A stretch of 64,000 bases of DNA, taken from assembly GCA_941918925.1 (NCBI GenBank), contig OW799233.1, forward strand, positions 123,962,833-124,026,832, given 5' to 3'. The notes beneath the pieces are model-generated. The model was given only the letters and a program-made list of their open reading frames with translations, was not told the DNA's origin and made no database searches. The position numbers and the translations under genes were made by a program. Positions 46,952 through 59,229 of the stretch are shown piece after piece; position 1 is the stretch's first letter, and every line of letters begins with the position of its first letter. Origin of the DNA: Phyto melanocephala (lineage: Eukaryota > Arthropoda > Insecta > Diptera > Rhinophoridae).

Positions 46952-47212
46952 TAGCGGAACTCACTCTTTAATGCAAATTACCCTTGCAAGTCGTGCAGAC
47001 CGTGCAAGTCTAGCAAACAATTTAACTTATGCACGACTACAAAAACAAATTATATTAATGTGCAATTTGCATCACTTGAGCAAATGTGCACAGCGAAAAA
47101 CCAGTGCAAAGTAATGTCACACAAATTTGCACAACAGATACAGAATTAACTTACTTTCAGGATTTAAAATTTGCACTAATTGCAAAAATGCTACCAAGAG
47201 TAAATTCCGCTT
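46952..47212. mobile_element. Related TGCAA-rich MITE next to the filamin CH1 exon
   Basis: Ends AGCGGAACTCACTCTT and the complement of AAGAGTAAATTCCGCT match each other and the MITE at 1010. The inside is dense in TTGCA/TGCAA. It ends 114 bp before the exon. Confidence 0.55.
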
Positions 47213-47295
47213 GTATATTTTTGTTGCAATTATAAAATACATGTTAAGTTTTAACGCCGTGCACTTAACTATCTTTAAGTCAAATTTTTTTTTAC

Positions 47296-47326
47296 TCAAC
47301 ATCTATTTCTTCACTATCACCTGTAG
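47296..47326 (+). other. cher: Splice acceptor and branch region, filamin CH1 exon
   Basis: CTCAAC at 47296 is a candidate branch site; it is followed by a pyrimidine-rich tract and CACCTGTAG. A MITE ends 114 bp upstream of the exon. Confidence 0.85.
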
Positions 47327-47642
47327 GACTCCTACGACGAAAACTTCGACGAAGATATGGAAGCTGAGCGCGATCTCGCCGAAGATGCCCAATGGAAGAA
47401 AATCCAACAGAACACATTCACCCGTTGGGCCAATGAACATCTCAAGACCATCGATCGTTCGATCAACAATTTAGAAAGTGATCTCTCCGATGGTTTGCGT
47501 TTAATTGCCCTCATCGAGGTGTTGTCGCAAAAACGCATGCCCAAATACAATAAAAGACCAACATTCCGTTCACAAAAATTGGAAAACGTTTCAGTTGCAT
47601 TGAAATTCCTCGAAGATGAGGGCATTAAAATTGTTAATATTG
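47327..47642 (+). CDS. cher: Filamin (cheerio) exon encoding first calponin-homology domain
   Basis: Filamin is a large actin cross-linker: two CH domains bind F-actin and a rod of Ig repeats dimerises and binds partners. This 316-nt exon starts after a clear acceptor (pyrimidine tract, CACCTGTAG) in phase 0 and ends at ATTG|GTAAGT in phase 1. It gives about 10 acidic linker residues ([10 protein letters not shown]) and then nearly the whole CH1 domain. The actin-site helix contains [16 protein letters not shown], followed by [20 protein letters not shown] and [20 protein letters not shown]. This is close to the fly filamin CH1 as I know it. The split last codon (G|..) fits the Asp that normally follows VNI. 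The frame is intact. An internal ATG at 47357 could serve a shorter isoform. The CH2 exon is not found downstream, so the next intron exceeds 16.3 kb. Confidence 0.93.
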
Positions 47643-47648
47643 GTAAGT
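47643..47648 (+). other. cher: Splice donor, filamin CH1 exon
   Basis: GTAAGT consensus after AATATTG; phase 1, splitting the codon after VNI. Confidence 0.9.
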
Positions 47649-48262
47649 GTTTAACTACATACTGATCGTTTATAATAAAAACTAAAAACTTAACTTACGA
47701 GTATTTGTTCCATGAACATTTAATTTAAGGTTTTATTTGACCATTCATAAATTATATACACTTCTATAAAAACTATAAATTAACGAATAGTTTTCTGTAA
47801 AAAATTAAAAAAATTTTCAACAAAAAAAGTAAGAAAAAATAATATTTTAAATTTCTAATTGATTTAAGGTTGTATGATTTTTTGTAGCCTTATGTAGTGT
47901 GTATTGAATTCGACTCATCCTACTAGCAGCTTAATATTTTATTTTTAATCAATTACAATTTTGTTTTCAATAACTTTTAATTTTAATCACTGAAAAACAA
48001 ATTGTAATCATTCGAAGTTCGAAAAAATTTCATTAATTTTTTTGGTGCTAAAAAAAACTCTTATCATTAAAGTGATGTTAAATATTTTATTAATTTTTTG
48101 TTTGTAAAATATCAATAATTTTCTTGTAAACACTTATTTATGAATGTAAACAAGAGTAATTATAAACAAAAATTAAAACGTGTCATAATCAAAGCAAGAA
48201 ATTGACTTGCCTATAAGATAAATAAATGGGACAATGACCTTTGCAGAAAATGAATACATGAA

Positions 48263-49930
48263 CAGGGTGTTCCTAAAGTAACCATGGGGTTTTAATATGT
48301 AATAATTTTTTCGTTTATTACTTTTTTATAACTATTGTCTAGGGCTTGTTCACAAACACATGATCCTTAAAATAACCCCAATGAAAATGGTTGACAAATC
48401 TGTCGAAATCAGAATTTCGGTAAATTATTCTCTCACAAAAAATTTCACTTCAATATATGTCTCGGGCAGTAGCTCTATTCTGCTGATTGGTCTGTTTTTA
48501 AAAGCAGGATTTAAAAAATGTTATACCATAAACCGATATGACCCTTATTCACGGTTACTGCACGTTAATTTTCAATTTCGAAAAAGTTAAGACTAATAAT
48601 AATTTCAGATGTTATGCCACGCCATACTGTATACTTAATAGGACCCTCGGGGGAATGCATCCTTGGCTATCCCCAGGCTTTGGTGGATTATCAGTGCGGC
48701 GTAGAGAGGTGAGACACTCACCTCTGGCTTATTAGGACCATAATTTGGGAGAATAAATACTCTGATCAGGAGCATAAATTCGAGGCTAACCAGAGATCTA
48801 TCTGTTACCACTGAAACCATAAAGCCCCCAAAACTTGTTCCAAACTGTTTATTGGTGAGGTCTCTTTGGAGAGCACATGGTGGCTGTGATTATCCCAAGC
48901 AGGAAACCGATTCAGGGGTGGTTAATGTCAGATGCTTGACTTCGGTCAGACTTCAGACAGCCACCTTAATTTTTGTATTTTTGGGTACAGTTGCCATCTC
49001 AACAGAATAGAGAATGATGGTTTAATGGCTTATGCTCACAGAGAGGTGGCGACACTGTGGACTTCGGGCAACCACTTATATCTCGGGGTGTTGTTGCTTT
49101 TCAACAGAAGTAGTTACATAGTGGGTTATTCGGCTTCTTTCAGGGGGCATACCTGATTCTGTTGTTGATCAATTTATACCATGTAGTGAAAAACACAATT
49201 TAAGGGGATAGATAGCCCGAGCTCTCGAGCAAGGTGCGTCTACAAGAACCACGAAATAATGTAGGTAAAATTGCTACTTGTGAAATAGCTGAGCTGCACC
49301 GCATGATCACAGGTGCTCTGGTTGGCAGTCACGGATCCAACCTAGTGCTAAGACCACTGTGGGACTATGACATTATATTTTGGTGCTGACGTTAATCAAA
49401 CAACGCATTGTATATCTAATAGGGTGCAATTGGCGTTGATGAATGACTCTTGAATTTTCTGAACCCCAAAACCTGCAGTTGTGCTTATAAGCAAAGCCAT
49501 TTAAATAAAAATAAGCTTTATCGCTTATAAATATTCAGATTTTGATTAAGTTAATTTCATTCCTAGATAACTGTTGGAATTTAGCTGCAAAAATTTAGAC
49601 GATACCCATGATTTGCGTTTTTTATTTCTTACACCAATTACTCCTTATATGGGAATAACAGTAAATCTTTTTTTAATGTGCTTTAGTGACATACATGCCA
49701 TTCCTACCTGAGCAGAACGCCTTCTGGTGGATGTTTATGGTAATTCGTTAACACTTTGTTCTACACATTTAATATTCCAGTTGTACATATCAAACGTGAT
49801 CTACCGGTTCAAGGCAAATCTCTTACGTTGCCATGTTGGTGGTGACGATGAACTAAGCAACTAATCATTGCTTCAAGGGGCGAAACTCCAACGTTAAAAC
49901 GTTGACGATATACTCTTTTGCGCTTCGGTA
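48263..49930 (-). mobile_element. Second copy of the same mariner/Tc1-type family, broken by two insertions
   Basis: The left end CAGGGTGTTCCTAAAGTAAC matches the end of the element at 42687. The minus strand repeats its HTH region (49690-49900) and the HQR(Q)L region (49423-49450). Between these and the next shared part (48595-48641) lies a 768-bp insertion with a 13-bp duplication. A hairpin MITE sits at 49961. The right terminal repeat was not found. Confidence 0.65.
48642..49409 (+). mobile_element. Unclassified 768-bp element with 13-bp target duplication
   Basis: It interrupts a mariner-type element; GTATACTTAATAG (48629-48641) and GTATATCTAATAG (49410-49422) flank it. This 13-bp duplication suggests target-primed insertion (non-LTR or SINE-like). 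It has no open frame and no poly-A. A conserved stem AGAGGTG/CACCTCT (about 48702-48726) and blocks such as GGTGGCTGTGATTATCCC and GATAGCCCGAGC are shared with the copy near 45.1-45.8 kb. Confidence 0.65.
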
Positions 49931-49960
49931 TTTTTGCCAAAATTTACAATTCAAAATTAA

Positions 49961-50077
49961 CTGCAGTATTCATAAAAACTATTTTAGGTTTATTGAAAGC
50001 TTATTTGACAGATGTTGCATAGAAATTTGTCAAATAAGCATTTAATAAACCTAAAATATTTTTTATGAATACGGCAG
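49961..50077. mobile_element. 117-bp hairpin MITE, TAA target
   Basis: Arms of about 50 bp differ at only four positions (CTGCAGTATTCATAAAAAC against the complement of TTTTTTATGAATACGGCAG) around a 17-bp loop. TAA flanks both ends. Unrelated in sequence to the 131-bp MITE. Confidence 0.8.
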
Positions 50078-51302
50078 TAAATGTTTTAGGCTTCAATACA
50101 ACTGACAGAAGTAATTTTAGTCATTTGCGTAGCTATACATTTTTTCTGGGGTTGGCAAAAGCTTAAAGAGTTTTTTCTTCAAAATTTTAAACTCAGTTAA
50201 TTTTATATGTAAGTATATTTAATGCAAATAGTTAATGTTTTTAAATTCTCCGGTTGGGGGCATAAACAATTATGGGCGGCATAGCACCCCCTGAATATTA
50301 TAGTTACGTCCATGATTTTAGTGTTATTGTAAGTGAATAGCTTGACTGAATGGAAAAATGCAGTGCACTATAAGATAGCATCCAAGAAAAAAATGGCTGA
50401 TAAAATATTCGTTTTATTGATTCAAATTAATAGGATTCAAACCAACTAGCGTCTGAGGCAATATTGCAAATGAAATATTTTTTCTGCCTTCTTGATATGG
50501 GCATCAATTAACGGTCTTTATCAATAGAATGCAGAATGCCATCACAACTAGATTTTTTATTTTTTTAATAAGGAGATGAGTTAAAATTAGGGGGCGTGGT
50601 AAATACCTCCCTTACAAATTAAATAAATTAAAAGACATAACTTCAGAACTATAATTGCTATATGCTTTAACTTCTGTGTAAAAAGCTACAATATTAGTTT
50701 ACTTTTTCGGGGGCACAATCGATAAGGATCAGAACAAATGACGAGGTGGCACACCCCTTCACTCCCCCATACCAAAAAATACATTTGTGTGTCATGTGTG
50801 GATAACTGTAATCTCTATTAACTTTAAACTTAGTACGAGCCACTTTTGATAACAATTTCATAATTAAAAACAAAAATAGTGCAGATCAGATAAGGAGAAG
50901 TGATACCCTCATATGAATGAATTACTATTTATGACAACTATTCCATACCTTACAAATCGTGAATACAATGCAAAAACTTTGTTAAGGCCAGCAAAGCGCT
51001 CCGAGTTCTGCTAGTATTTATATAAAATCTAGCCACCTGATCGGTGAAGTTTGTTAGAGCAATTGTCCAAACTTGCTCATGATGTACGGTCCACACCAGC
51101 CATCGATTTGTTCGAACAACGACCATTTTTTTGTGCGCACATGAATTTGCCTGGTGTGGGCTGCTGTGTTCGATGTTTTGTTCTTGTTGAAACAGCGTTG
51201 TTAAAACGTTTGTTCGAACAACGATGTCAGACATTAAAAGGCATTTTGAAAATGAAAGAAAGAGACAACACATACACTTTATACGTTTTCTCTTTATCAA
51301 AG
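50078..51302. other. Second filamin intron; palindromic words
   Basis: TTGTTCGAACAA, a 12-bp palindrome, occurs at 51108 and 51210. CCACACCAG at about 51091 is mirrored by CTGGTGTGG at about 51152. No coding. The source of this small structured block is unknown. Confidence 0.45.
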
Positions 51303-51443
51303 CAGGGTACACTTATACTGACTACTTTTCTGTGTTCTGCAGTATGTCAAACTACATGTTTAAAAAAATGATTTCAACTCCGGAAATTGTCAAACTCGAT
51401 ACATAAAAAAAGAGAGACAAAAATTGCTCTTCTTTATACCCTG
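51303..51443. mobile_element. 141-bp repeat with CAGGGTA-type ends, lacking a type A insertion
   Basis: CAGGGTACACTTATAC at the left, CTTTATACCCTG at the right. The middle is shared with 4163-5132 (GTCAAACTACATGTTTAAAA, GGAAATTGTCAAACT, AGAGAGACAAAAATTG), where a type A repeat is inserted. Matching flanking 8-mers were not found. Confidence 0.55.
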
Positions 51444-53441
51444 TTCAGACAGATATTTTTAATTTTTTCAATTTAGTGTTGATTGAGCAATTAAAATAAG
51501 TGTTCACACATACATACTCAATTTATCTTACTCCATTAGCATTTGATAGCTGTAAAAATCAAATAATGCCTTCTCTTTAGTGTTTTTCCTGTTGATAAAA
51601 TATATTTACAATTATATTTATACATAAATATATATACTTATATGTATGTATTTGAATTTATTTAAACATTTTTTTTTAAATTTTCTTTAAATATTTTCCA
51701 TTTTTTAAATTTTATTTTTTATACTCTCAATTGTAAATGACATGTCTACTTATATTTTTCTGAATCAAATAGTAATAAAAGATTGATTTTCGCCATATAA
51801 ATTCTATCGAAAAAAATTGCTTTGATTTTATTTCAACGACTTACCCATGTTTGTGGTGTCAAAAAATGTGTAAAAAATTTTTTCGAATGTGCTTCTTGTT
51901 GGACGTCACTAAAAAACTGCAATTTTCGGTGAAATACTAATAAAGCCTGTTTTAGCACACGAAATATAAAAAGCCACATGCACATATGGGTCTGACGTCA
52001 CTTAAATGTTTAGAACTTTGGTTAAATTTTTTAAAATAGTCGTAGTGATTGCATGCGGTAAGCACTTGTGGCCGAAGGGGATACATTTATGTTTTATGAT
52101 GACTTCAAAATTACATCACATCCGCATGCGTATGTGGCCTAACTGATTTACTGCAAAAAGTGTGTGAAAATTTAAATTAACCCGCAGATTACGCTACTGT
52201 CACTAAAAAATTTTTTTTGTTCAAAAATTGCGAATTGATGATTTCACATGTTTTTTTTTTTTGTTAAATAATTTAAATGTTTTTGCAAAGCAAAATTGTA
52301 AAGTTGTTAAAGTAACAACACCTTAAAAAAATAATAATGAAATGACTATGGCTTTAAAATATGTTAATAAAACGTGTTTAATTTAAAGAAAAAGCAAAAC
52401 AAAATAAAAAACCACAAATTAACTGAAATTGTAATACGTTTACATTAACAATAGCATAAACATTTGTGCACAATTTATATAAATAAATGGCAACAACAAA
52501 ATTCAAAACATTTATAGAAATTAAAAAAAAAAAAATCAACAAGTTCACAAGTTAAGCTCAATTGAAAGTAAAACATTTAAAAATAAATGATGTCATATTT
52601 TCGCTTCAAAAATAAAATCGTCATACCTACAAACAACAACAACAAAAAGTAGAAAACATTTATAAAAATAAAATTAAATAAGTATTTATGTATAATTGTG
52701 TGGAATTTATTTATGTTTTGTTTTATTTGATTTCCAAACATGTTTGGCATGCCTGCACATAGAGAAGACGAAATGTTCTTTCTAAGCTTTAAGAGAGCTT
52801 AAATAAAACAAACTTATCAGGAGCACAAACTTAAAGTGTAGCCTTGAAAAATGCAAAAAATTTATTTATCAAAATGGTTGAGAAAAAAAATATACACACG
52901 ATATTAAGGTTTAATTTTTTTGATACTTTGTTGGAGCTTATCTAATAAATTCTTGGGAATTTCATAATAAAATTACAAATTATGCAACAACAAGTCAAAA
53001 AATAAAATAAAATAATAGTCAAATTAACATTCAATACAGAAAGTAAAGTCAGAGAATAATAGATTTTAATAACAAACAATAGCCTTTAACTCTACCTGAT
53101 GGATACACAAACACAAAAAACTACTCTCTTATCTTATTTTTACCCTAATTTAAAGAAAAAGATAAAAAAAATCAACAGATAACATTTACCTTTTGTTTGT
53201 CATTAAATATAGAAATGACGTAAAAGAAACCAAAAAAAAGATTTCGAGTTTTTGATTTAAAGTTTAAACATCAATTTATAACAAGATAAGTTAATCATAA
53301 AATAAATTTTTAATTTAACACTTAAACACTACTATAAAGTTTTAAAGTTGTAGTTGACCAAAATTTTCAAAATTTTTGAGATCCGTAAAAATTTCTTTTC
53401 AAATTCATACATTCGTTCAATGTGAATAAGAAAAGAAAAAA
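51444..53441. other. Second filamin intron, no gene
   Basis: AT-rich with TATG and A/T runs; no supported structure. Confidence 0.5.
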
Positions 53442-54220
53442 CAAGTAACAGTGCTATATTCGGCCGTGCCGAATCTTATATACCCTTCACAACGTGTAGT
53501 CATGCAATAACAATTGTTTGTATTACCATTCATCCCATATAAAATACGTGCATACGTACACGTTAGAATAAATGTGGCATCGAATCCCAGCTGAGCCAAA
53601 AAAATTTTATTTTATTTTATTTAATATATTATTTATATTATATTATTTTTTTTTTATATTTTTTTTTAATTTTTTTAAAAAATTTTTTTAGAAAAAATTT
53701 TAAAAAATTTTTTTAAATTTTTTTTTAAATTTTTTTTTAATTTTTTTTTATTGTAGTTTTTTTTTTATTTTGTTCTTATTTTTAATTTTTTTTTTTTTTT
53801 GTAATTTTTTTTGTTTGGTATGTTTTTTGCATGTATCTATGTATGTATGTTGTTGTTGTAATTGTAAAAAAAAAGGGGTTGTCGTGGTTTTTTGCTCATA
53901 TCTCAGAAAGTTATGGGGCGATTGTGCTGAATTTCAATAGCGATTCATTCCTGAATATTTCCAAGAGATTGATACCATATACAGATCTGAGGAACATATA
54001 GTTGCTTCTAAAAGTTGATTTCAACCAACACACGGACAGACGTGCAGACGGATAGACGGATAGACGGACAGACGGACAGACGGTCAGGGCTTAATCGACT
54101 CCTCTATTCATAAGCTTTCAGAAAATATATACTTTATGGGGTCGGAAATGAAAATTGCAGAAATTACAAACGGAATGACAAAGCTATATATACCCTTGTG
54201 CACCACAGGTGAAGGGTATA
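53442..54220 (-). repeat. Type A repeat, alpha subtype
   Basis: Complete reverse copy with all landmarks: hairpin, GGCATCGAATCCCAGCTGAG, A/T tract, core, and CACCACAGGTGAAGGGTATA end. Confidence 0.85.
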
Positions 54221-54576
54221 AAAAAAGAAAGAATGGAGAAACTATAAAATACTACGTTTGTATTGTAAAACAATTTCAAAGAAATAAAATTAAAATAAAA
54301 AATATTGGATTTTATCAATGAAATTTTGATTTTGTTAATAACTGTCGCCGCTGCACATAAAGGGGTATTTTGCCAATCTAGCCGGACATTAGGTCGAAAG
54401 TGAAATTTAAGAAATATAAAAAATTTAAATACGCAACTCGACAGACAACAAAATTTTGCATTCTTTCAAGACTTTTGCTTGAGATTTGTCATTTTGGGTC
54501 ACTGTTAAAGTCAAGAAAGTTGAGTAAATTGCATGGAGACTTATTGACTTTTTACGGTTTTGAGAGTTTAACAATT

Positions 54577-55030
54577 GGGTGATTCACAAGGTGTCTTATC
54601 ATGTCATATTTTCATATAGTTCTAACATTTTACAATGGCTTAAAAATGGTGTTGTTGCTTTTCAAACAAAAAGTATCTTATAATAATTGTATTTAATAAG
54701 CAGAGACCTGTGCTAAACGGCTACCCCAAGTCGCTATAGTGTTTGTAAGCCATCGCCGTTCATTGTATAATTTTATCGGGCTGACATCCAAATTTAAGCG
54801 CAGTTGCTAATTTTTGATAACAAATCACTGGCGGCGGCAAATAAGATCGGCTAAAGACTCTGCTGTTTTTGTTTATCAAACAAAATTTAAATAATTTGTG
54901 ATTTATTTACTTGAGTCTGCCATTACAACATCTAAAATGTACTTTTCGCACAAATTGGCTATTAAATATTTTGTTTTTTTTTTCACTTGTTTTTGGTATT
55001 ATGAAAGAAAATATTCATTTTTATAATGAC
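54577..55030. mobile_element. TIR element, TTCACAA family, inverted relative copy
   Basis: Starts GGGTGATTCACAAGGTGTCT and matches the reverse of 2621-3096 through AAAAATGGTGTTGTTGC, ATCGCCGTTCATTGTA and CAAATCACTGGCGGC. The far end is not clear. Confidence 0.65.
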
Positions 55031-55170
55031 TGTCATTTGACTGGTATTGGTGACTAATATATTGGTTATAACGTAGAACAAACCTTTGTGTACATGTGAT
55101 TTTGGGTCTTTCTCTTACTTATTAGTAAAACATATGTAAATCTGCTCTCTAGACCTCTTTACTAGGCAAA

Positions 55171-56063
55171 TCTATATATATTTAAAAGTGAAACTCTGTG
55201 TGTGTGTGTGTTTGTGTGTGTGTGTTTGTGTGTGTGTGTTAGCTATAGACTCCGAAACTGTAAAACCGATCGGGCTCAAACTTTGGTAAGTTGTTGTACA
55301 TATACCAGGGAGTGTTTATGGGTGAAAAAAAGTGGGCGGGGCCACGCCCATAAAAAATTAGTTATCAGTTTTAGCTACTTGCACTTGACGGATTTTTCTG
55401 AAACTTTGCACACATATCGAGCTGTAATGACTAAATAATTTCGTGATAAGAAAAGTGGGCGGGGCCACGCCCCTAAAAAAATTTTAATATTAAGGTACTT
55501 GCACTAGACCGATTTTTCTGAAACTTTGCACACATATTAAGCTGTTATGACTTTATAATTTCGTGATTAAAAAAGTGGGCGGGGCCACGCCCATAAAAAA
55601 AGGTTATAATTTTGAGGTACTTGCACCAGACCGATTTTTTTGAAAGTTTGCACACATATCGAGCTATCATGACTAAATAATTTCATGATTAGAAAAGTGG
55701 GCAGTGCCACGCCCATAAAAAATAGGTATCATTTTGAGGTACTTGCATTGGACCGATTATTCTGAAACTTTGCACACATATTGAGCTGTTATGACTTTAC
55801 AATTTCATGATTAGAAAAGTGGACAGGGCCACGCCCATAAAAACAATTATAATTTTGAGGTACGTGCACTGGTCCGATTCTTTTGAAACTTTGCACACAT
55901 ATTGAGCTGTTATGACGTTATAATTTCGTGATAAGAAAAGTGGGCAAGGCCACGCCCATAAAAAAATTATAATTTTTAGGTTTTCGCACTTGATATTCAA
56001 TTAAAATTCAGAATGCATTTCGATTCATTAAGGGGCGAAGCAACGCGCGCCGGGTTTGGCTAG
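55171..56063 (+). mobile_element. Non-autonomous Helitron, second copy
   Basis: Plus-strand copy of the element at 38399: TCTATATATATTTAAAAG, GT microsatellite (55197-55239), TTAGCTATAGACTCCGAAAC, six tandem units, then GCGCGCCGGGTTTGGCTAG before a T. The preceding base is A. 893 bp against 883 bp. Confidence 0.87.
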
Positions 56064-56917
56064 TATAATATAAATAACATTCACACTTAATAAACAATTT
56101 GTTCCGGTGTTTATTCAAGCTCTCGTATTTTCTCTTGGAATCTGTCTAAAAATGGGTTTACAGCCACTTCATTATTTTAGAGCTTTTCTCCACAAATTTA
56201 AGCAACCGTATACGAGCCGTTGCTTGCATTAAATCCTCTAGGCTCACTTGCTATTTTTTTATGCAACTCGCTTACCTTTTGTTCAAAATTTCATCAACTG
56301 GTAAATTTGTTTTTCTTTGTTTAAGAACTACTTGTACAAAGCTTTTTCATTTCGGGATATTCGGAGGCTCTTATTAAAGAGCACTTACCAGCTCAAAATC
56401 GTTCTCACAGGTATGCTACCTTTAAGTTTCTTTAGAATTTTTTTTATTGTTAGTTTAACAAATTTTTCTTTTTTTGCTAGAACAACCATTCACATACAAA
56501 GAAGTTTTAAAAACAAAATTGGTTTTAAAAACAGTTGCAAAGTTGCCTTAACTGAGGTCTTGTTTTTCTGAAAAGTTGCGTTTACAGAATCATCAATGTT
56601 AAGAACTTGGGTGTTACGATAATCGAGGGGTTACGCATATCAAGGGTTGCATTAATCAAGGTTACACTGAAAATTGTACTCAAGAAACTTTTCGTCAAGC
56701 TTCGTCAAGTGTCAAATCTAGTACTTACGGAATTTTGAACGAAATCTTGTTCATTTCTACCAGATTTCCCATACAAAACGAAATCTACTTCGCCACTAGA
56801 TTTTGGCAGAATCTACTTAATATCTAGTACTACTTCGTGATGCAACTGTGGTTTTTATTAAATTGTAATAAAATATACTACGCTGCACACAAAAAAATTC
56901 AATCATAATATATAAGG

Positions 56918-57018
56918 TGGTTGCAATCGCACAAGTACTTTATTGCTTACATTTTTTTCATATGGAGTTTGAATTTTGGAGAAGTAGAGCATAAAGAGCC
57001 TTTCAGACCACCTTGTAA
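56918..57018. repeat. Small inverted-repeat element (AAGGTGGT ends)
   Basis: TATAAGGTGGTTGCAAT and the complement of AGACCACCTTGTA face each other about 100 bp apart with TA outside. Could be a mariner-type MITE. Confidence 0.35.
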
Positions 57019-58273
57019 ATAAATATACTGTTTTGACAACGAAATCTTGCAAAATGTCAAAAGACTGGTATAAACGGTATAGATTTTAATAAAGATTTTG
57101 AATCAAATCTACTAGATTTTGCTCAGGTGAAAATGTAATATAAGCAAACAGCGACTCAGATCCTACTTTGCTTTTTATTTGATATGTAGGTAAAGAAATT
57201 TATAAATTAAATTAAAACAGTTTTTGCAAAAGTAAAAAAGTTTGCAACTAAGCATAGAAAGTATTTAAGCTTAAAGGGTATAATATATCCACCGAAAAGT
57301 CTTCAAAAATTTGCTTAAGCATTTGACAGACTTTTCGTTGATTTTTTGACAGTAGCTTAAGCCAACAAAAGCATGTTATAGTTAGGCCTTAAGTCAGCAC
57401 ATGAAAGGACAGAATTAAGATTACTTTACCAACGACAAGAATTAAAAATTAATATGCTTTATTGCCTCTAAAAAAATACCACGAAAAATATATTTTTTTA
57501 ATATTATATCAATACAAGCCCTAATAAAATTTAAATTTTCGGCAACAAAGTTTTATCAGAATATAAAATAAAGAAATAAATAAATCTTTATTTGTTTCTT
57601 TTTATATCTTATCACATGATAGATATCTGGTAATAAAAGTTGAAAATATTTTAGTGAATTTTATTTTTGTAATTAATTTATTTCTTTTAAAGGTTTATCT
57701 ACTACTTCTTTGAAAATTGAAAATGAATGAGTTGATAGATTAAAAATCTTTGCTTTGAACGCCATTAAATAATTTTGGTTATTCGTCAAACAAGAAAAGA
57801 TAAAAAATATTGAGGGCATATGAAATAAAAAAAGAGAACTTAATAATTTATATATCTAAAAGATATTATATTTTTGTTTTGTTTTTTGATAAAAGTAAAC
57901 CGTAAAAAACAAAGAAAAATTATTATGATCGAATTCAAATTGCATCTATAATACGTGTAGTTAAAATTTCTAGTTGCTTTAAAAATTTATGCGCATATAA
58001 AGTTTTAATTATAAAATTTTCTTATCAAGTCTGTTAAAAATATTGAAATTTTTAAAATTAAACATTATTTGAACTGCAATTTTAATCAACATACACAGGT
58101 CAATGCTATTTTTACAATAAACAGCTTCTCTTTTAAATTACACAAATTAATTAAAAGTGTTTTTAACCCGGTTAAATTTAAAAAAATCTGATTTTTTATA
58201 TATTTAGCTCATCTCTAAAACAACAATTTTTAATCAATATACATACACTTTGTTAAATATTTTTAGAATGTCA

Positions 58274-58327
58274 AATACATACATACATACATACATACAT
58301 ACATACATACATACATACATACATACA
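58274..58327. repeat. (CATA)n microsatellite
   Basis: About 13 uninterrupted CATA/ACAT units in the second filamin intron. Confidence 0.9.
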
Positions 58328-59229
58328 AACAATAGAAAATTCTCAAGTTTAAAACATGGAGCGATGACTAGACAGACAGAGGTTTGAATGAATAATAAAA
58401 AGCTAAAGTAAATAAATTAAACATTTCTATAATTTTCTTTATTGTTTAGAGCATAAATTATAGTAAAACCCCGTCAAGGCAGTTATTAACAAACTACACG
58501 AGCAACAATTACTGCAACATTTTATTACAATCAAAGATGATAAAAAGAAAACAAAAACATCTTTAACAATTTACTGGCAAGATTAGCAACACATTTAATG
58601 GTTTGAATGTTTGCTAAACTGGCAAACAAACTAGAAAAATACAAAAACAAAATGTTTAAGTAGAAAAAAAGAAAGACAAGTTAAGGCGAGACCATAAAAA
58701 GAAAACAAGAGGTCAAAAATAATTTAGTTAAACCATTAGGGACCGGACTGCAATTACAATAAAATTAAAATAAAATTTTTTTATTGATAATTTTTATTTA
58801 AAGCGAAAATTTACCAAAAATGTTAAGAAAGCAAATATATTTATCACAAATATTTTGTTTAATTAAAAAAAAAAAACAGTATGGAATTAAATTTAAATAA
58901 TTTTTTTTTTTAAATCAATAGTCAAATGTTGAATAAAATAATTTTTTTAAATTAAAAATTCAAAATTTATTTTTATGCTATTTTCTTTTGACCAGGATAC
59001 ACTTAATAAGTTATTTTTAAGCAGCTGATAATCAGCTGTCCCTTCCTAAATATCAAAATTTCATACATTTGCTTATTTCTCTCATAATTTCCAATTGTCA
59101 AACTTCATATAAAAAAAATAGTTTTCATTCAATTCTCTCCGAAAGGCAATCATCCTTTATTATTACACCCAGGTATTATTTATTTATCAGTTAATCCCAG
59201 TTCGGAGAAAAACTTGTTGTTTATATTTG

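Larger units (their letters stand above)
56064..59229. other. Second filamin intron, no gene
   Basis: Apart from the small AAGGTGGT element and the CATA run, AT-rich DNA. At 56690-56830, AAATCTAGTACT/AGATTTC words recur in both orientations, perhaps an old MITE. Confidence 0.45.

Noticed and set aside
48642..48760. HDV-like ribozyme at the 5' end of the 768-bp element
   Set aside because: A conserved stem could be P4, but I could not pair a P1 helix from the first bases in either copy. Left as a check, not a call.
55202..55438. 78-codon open frame rich in Cys/Val at its start
   Set aside because: Translation of the GT microsatellite and tandem units of the Helitron.
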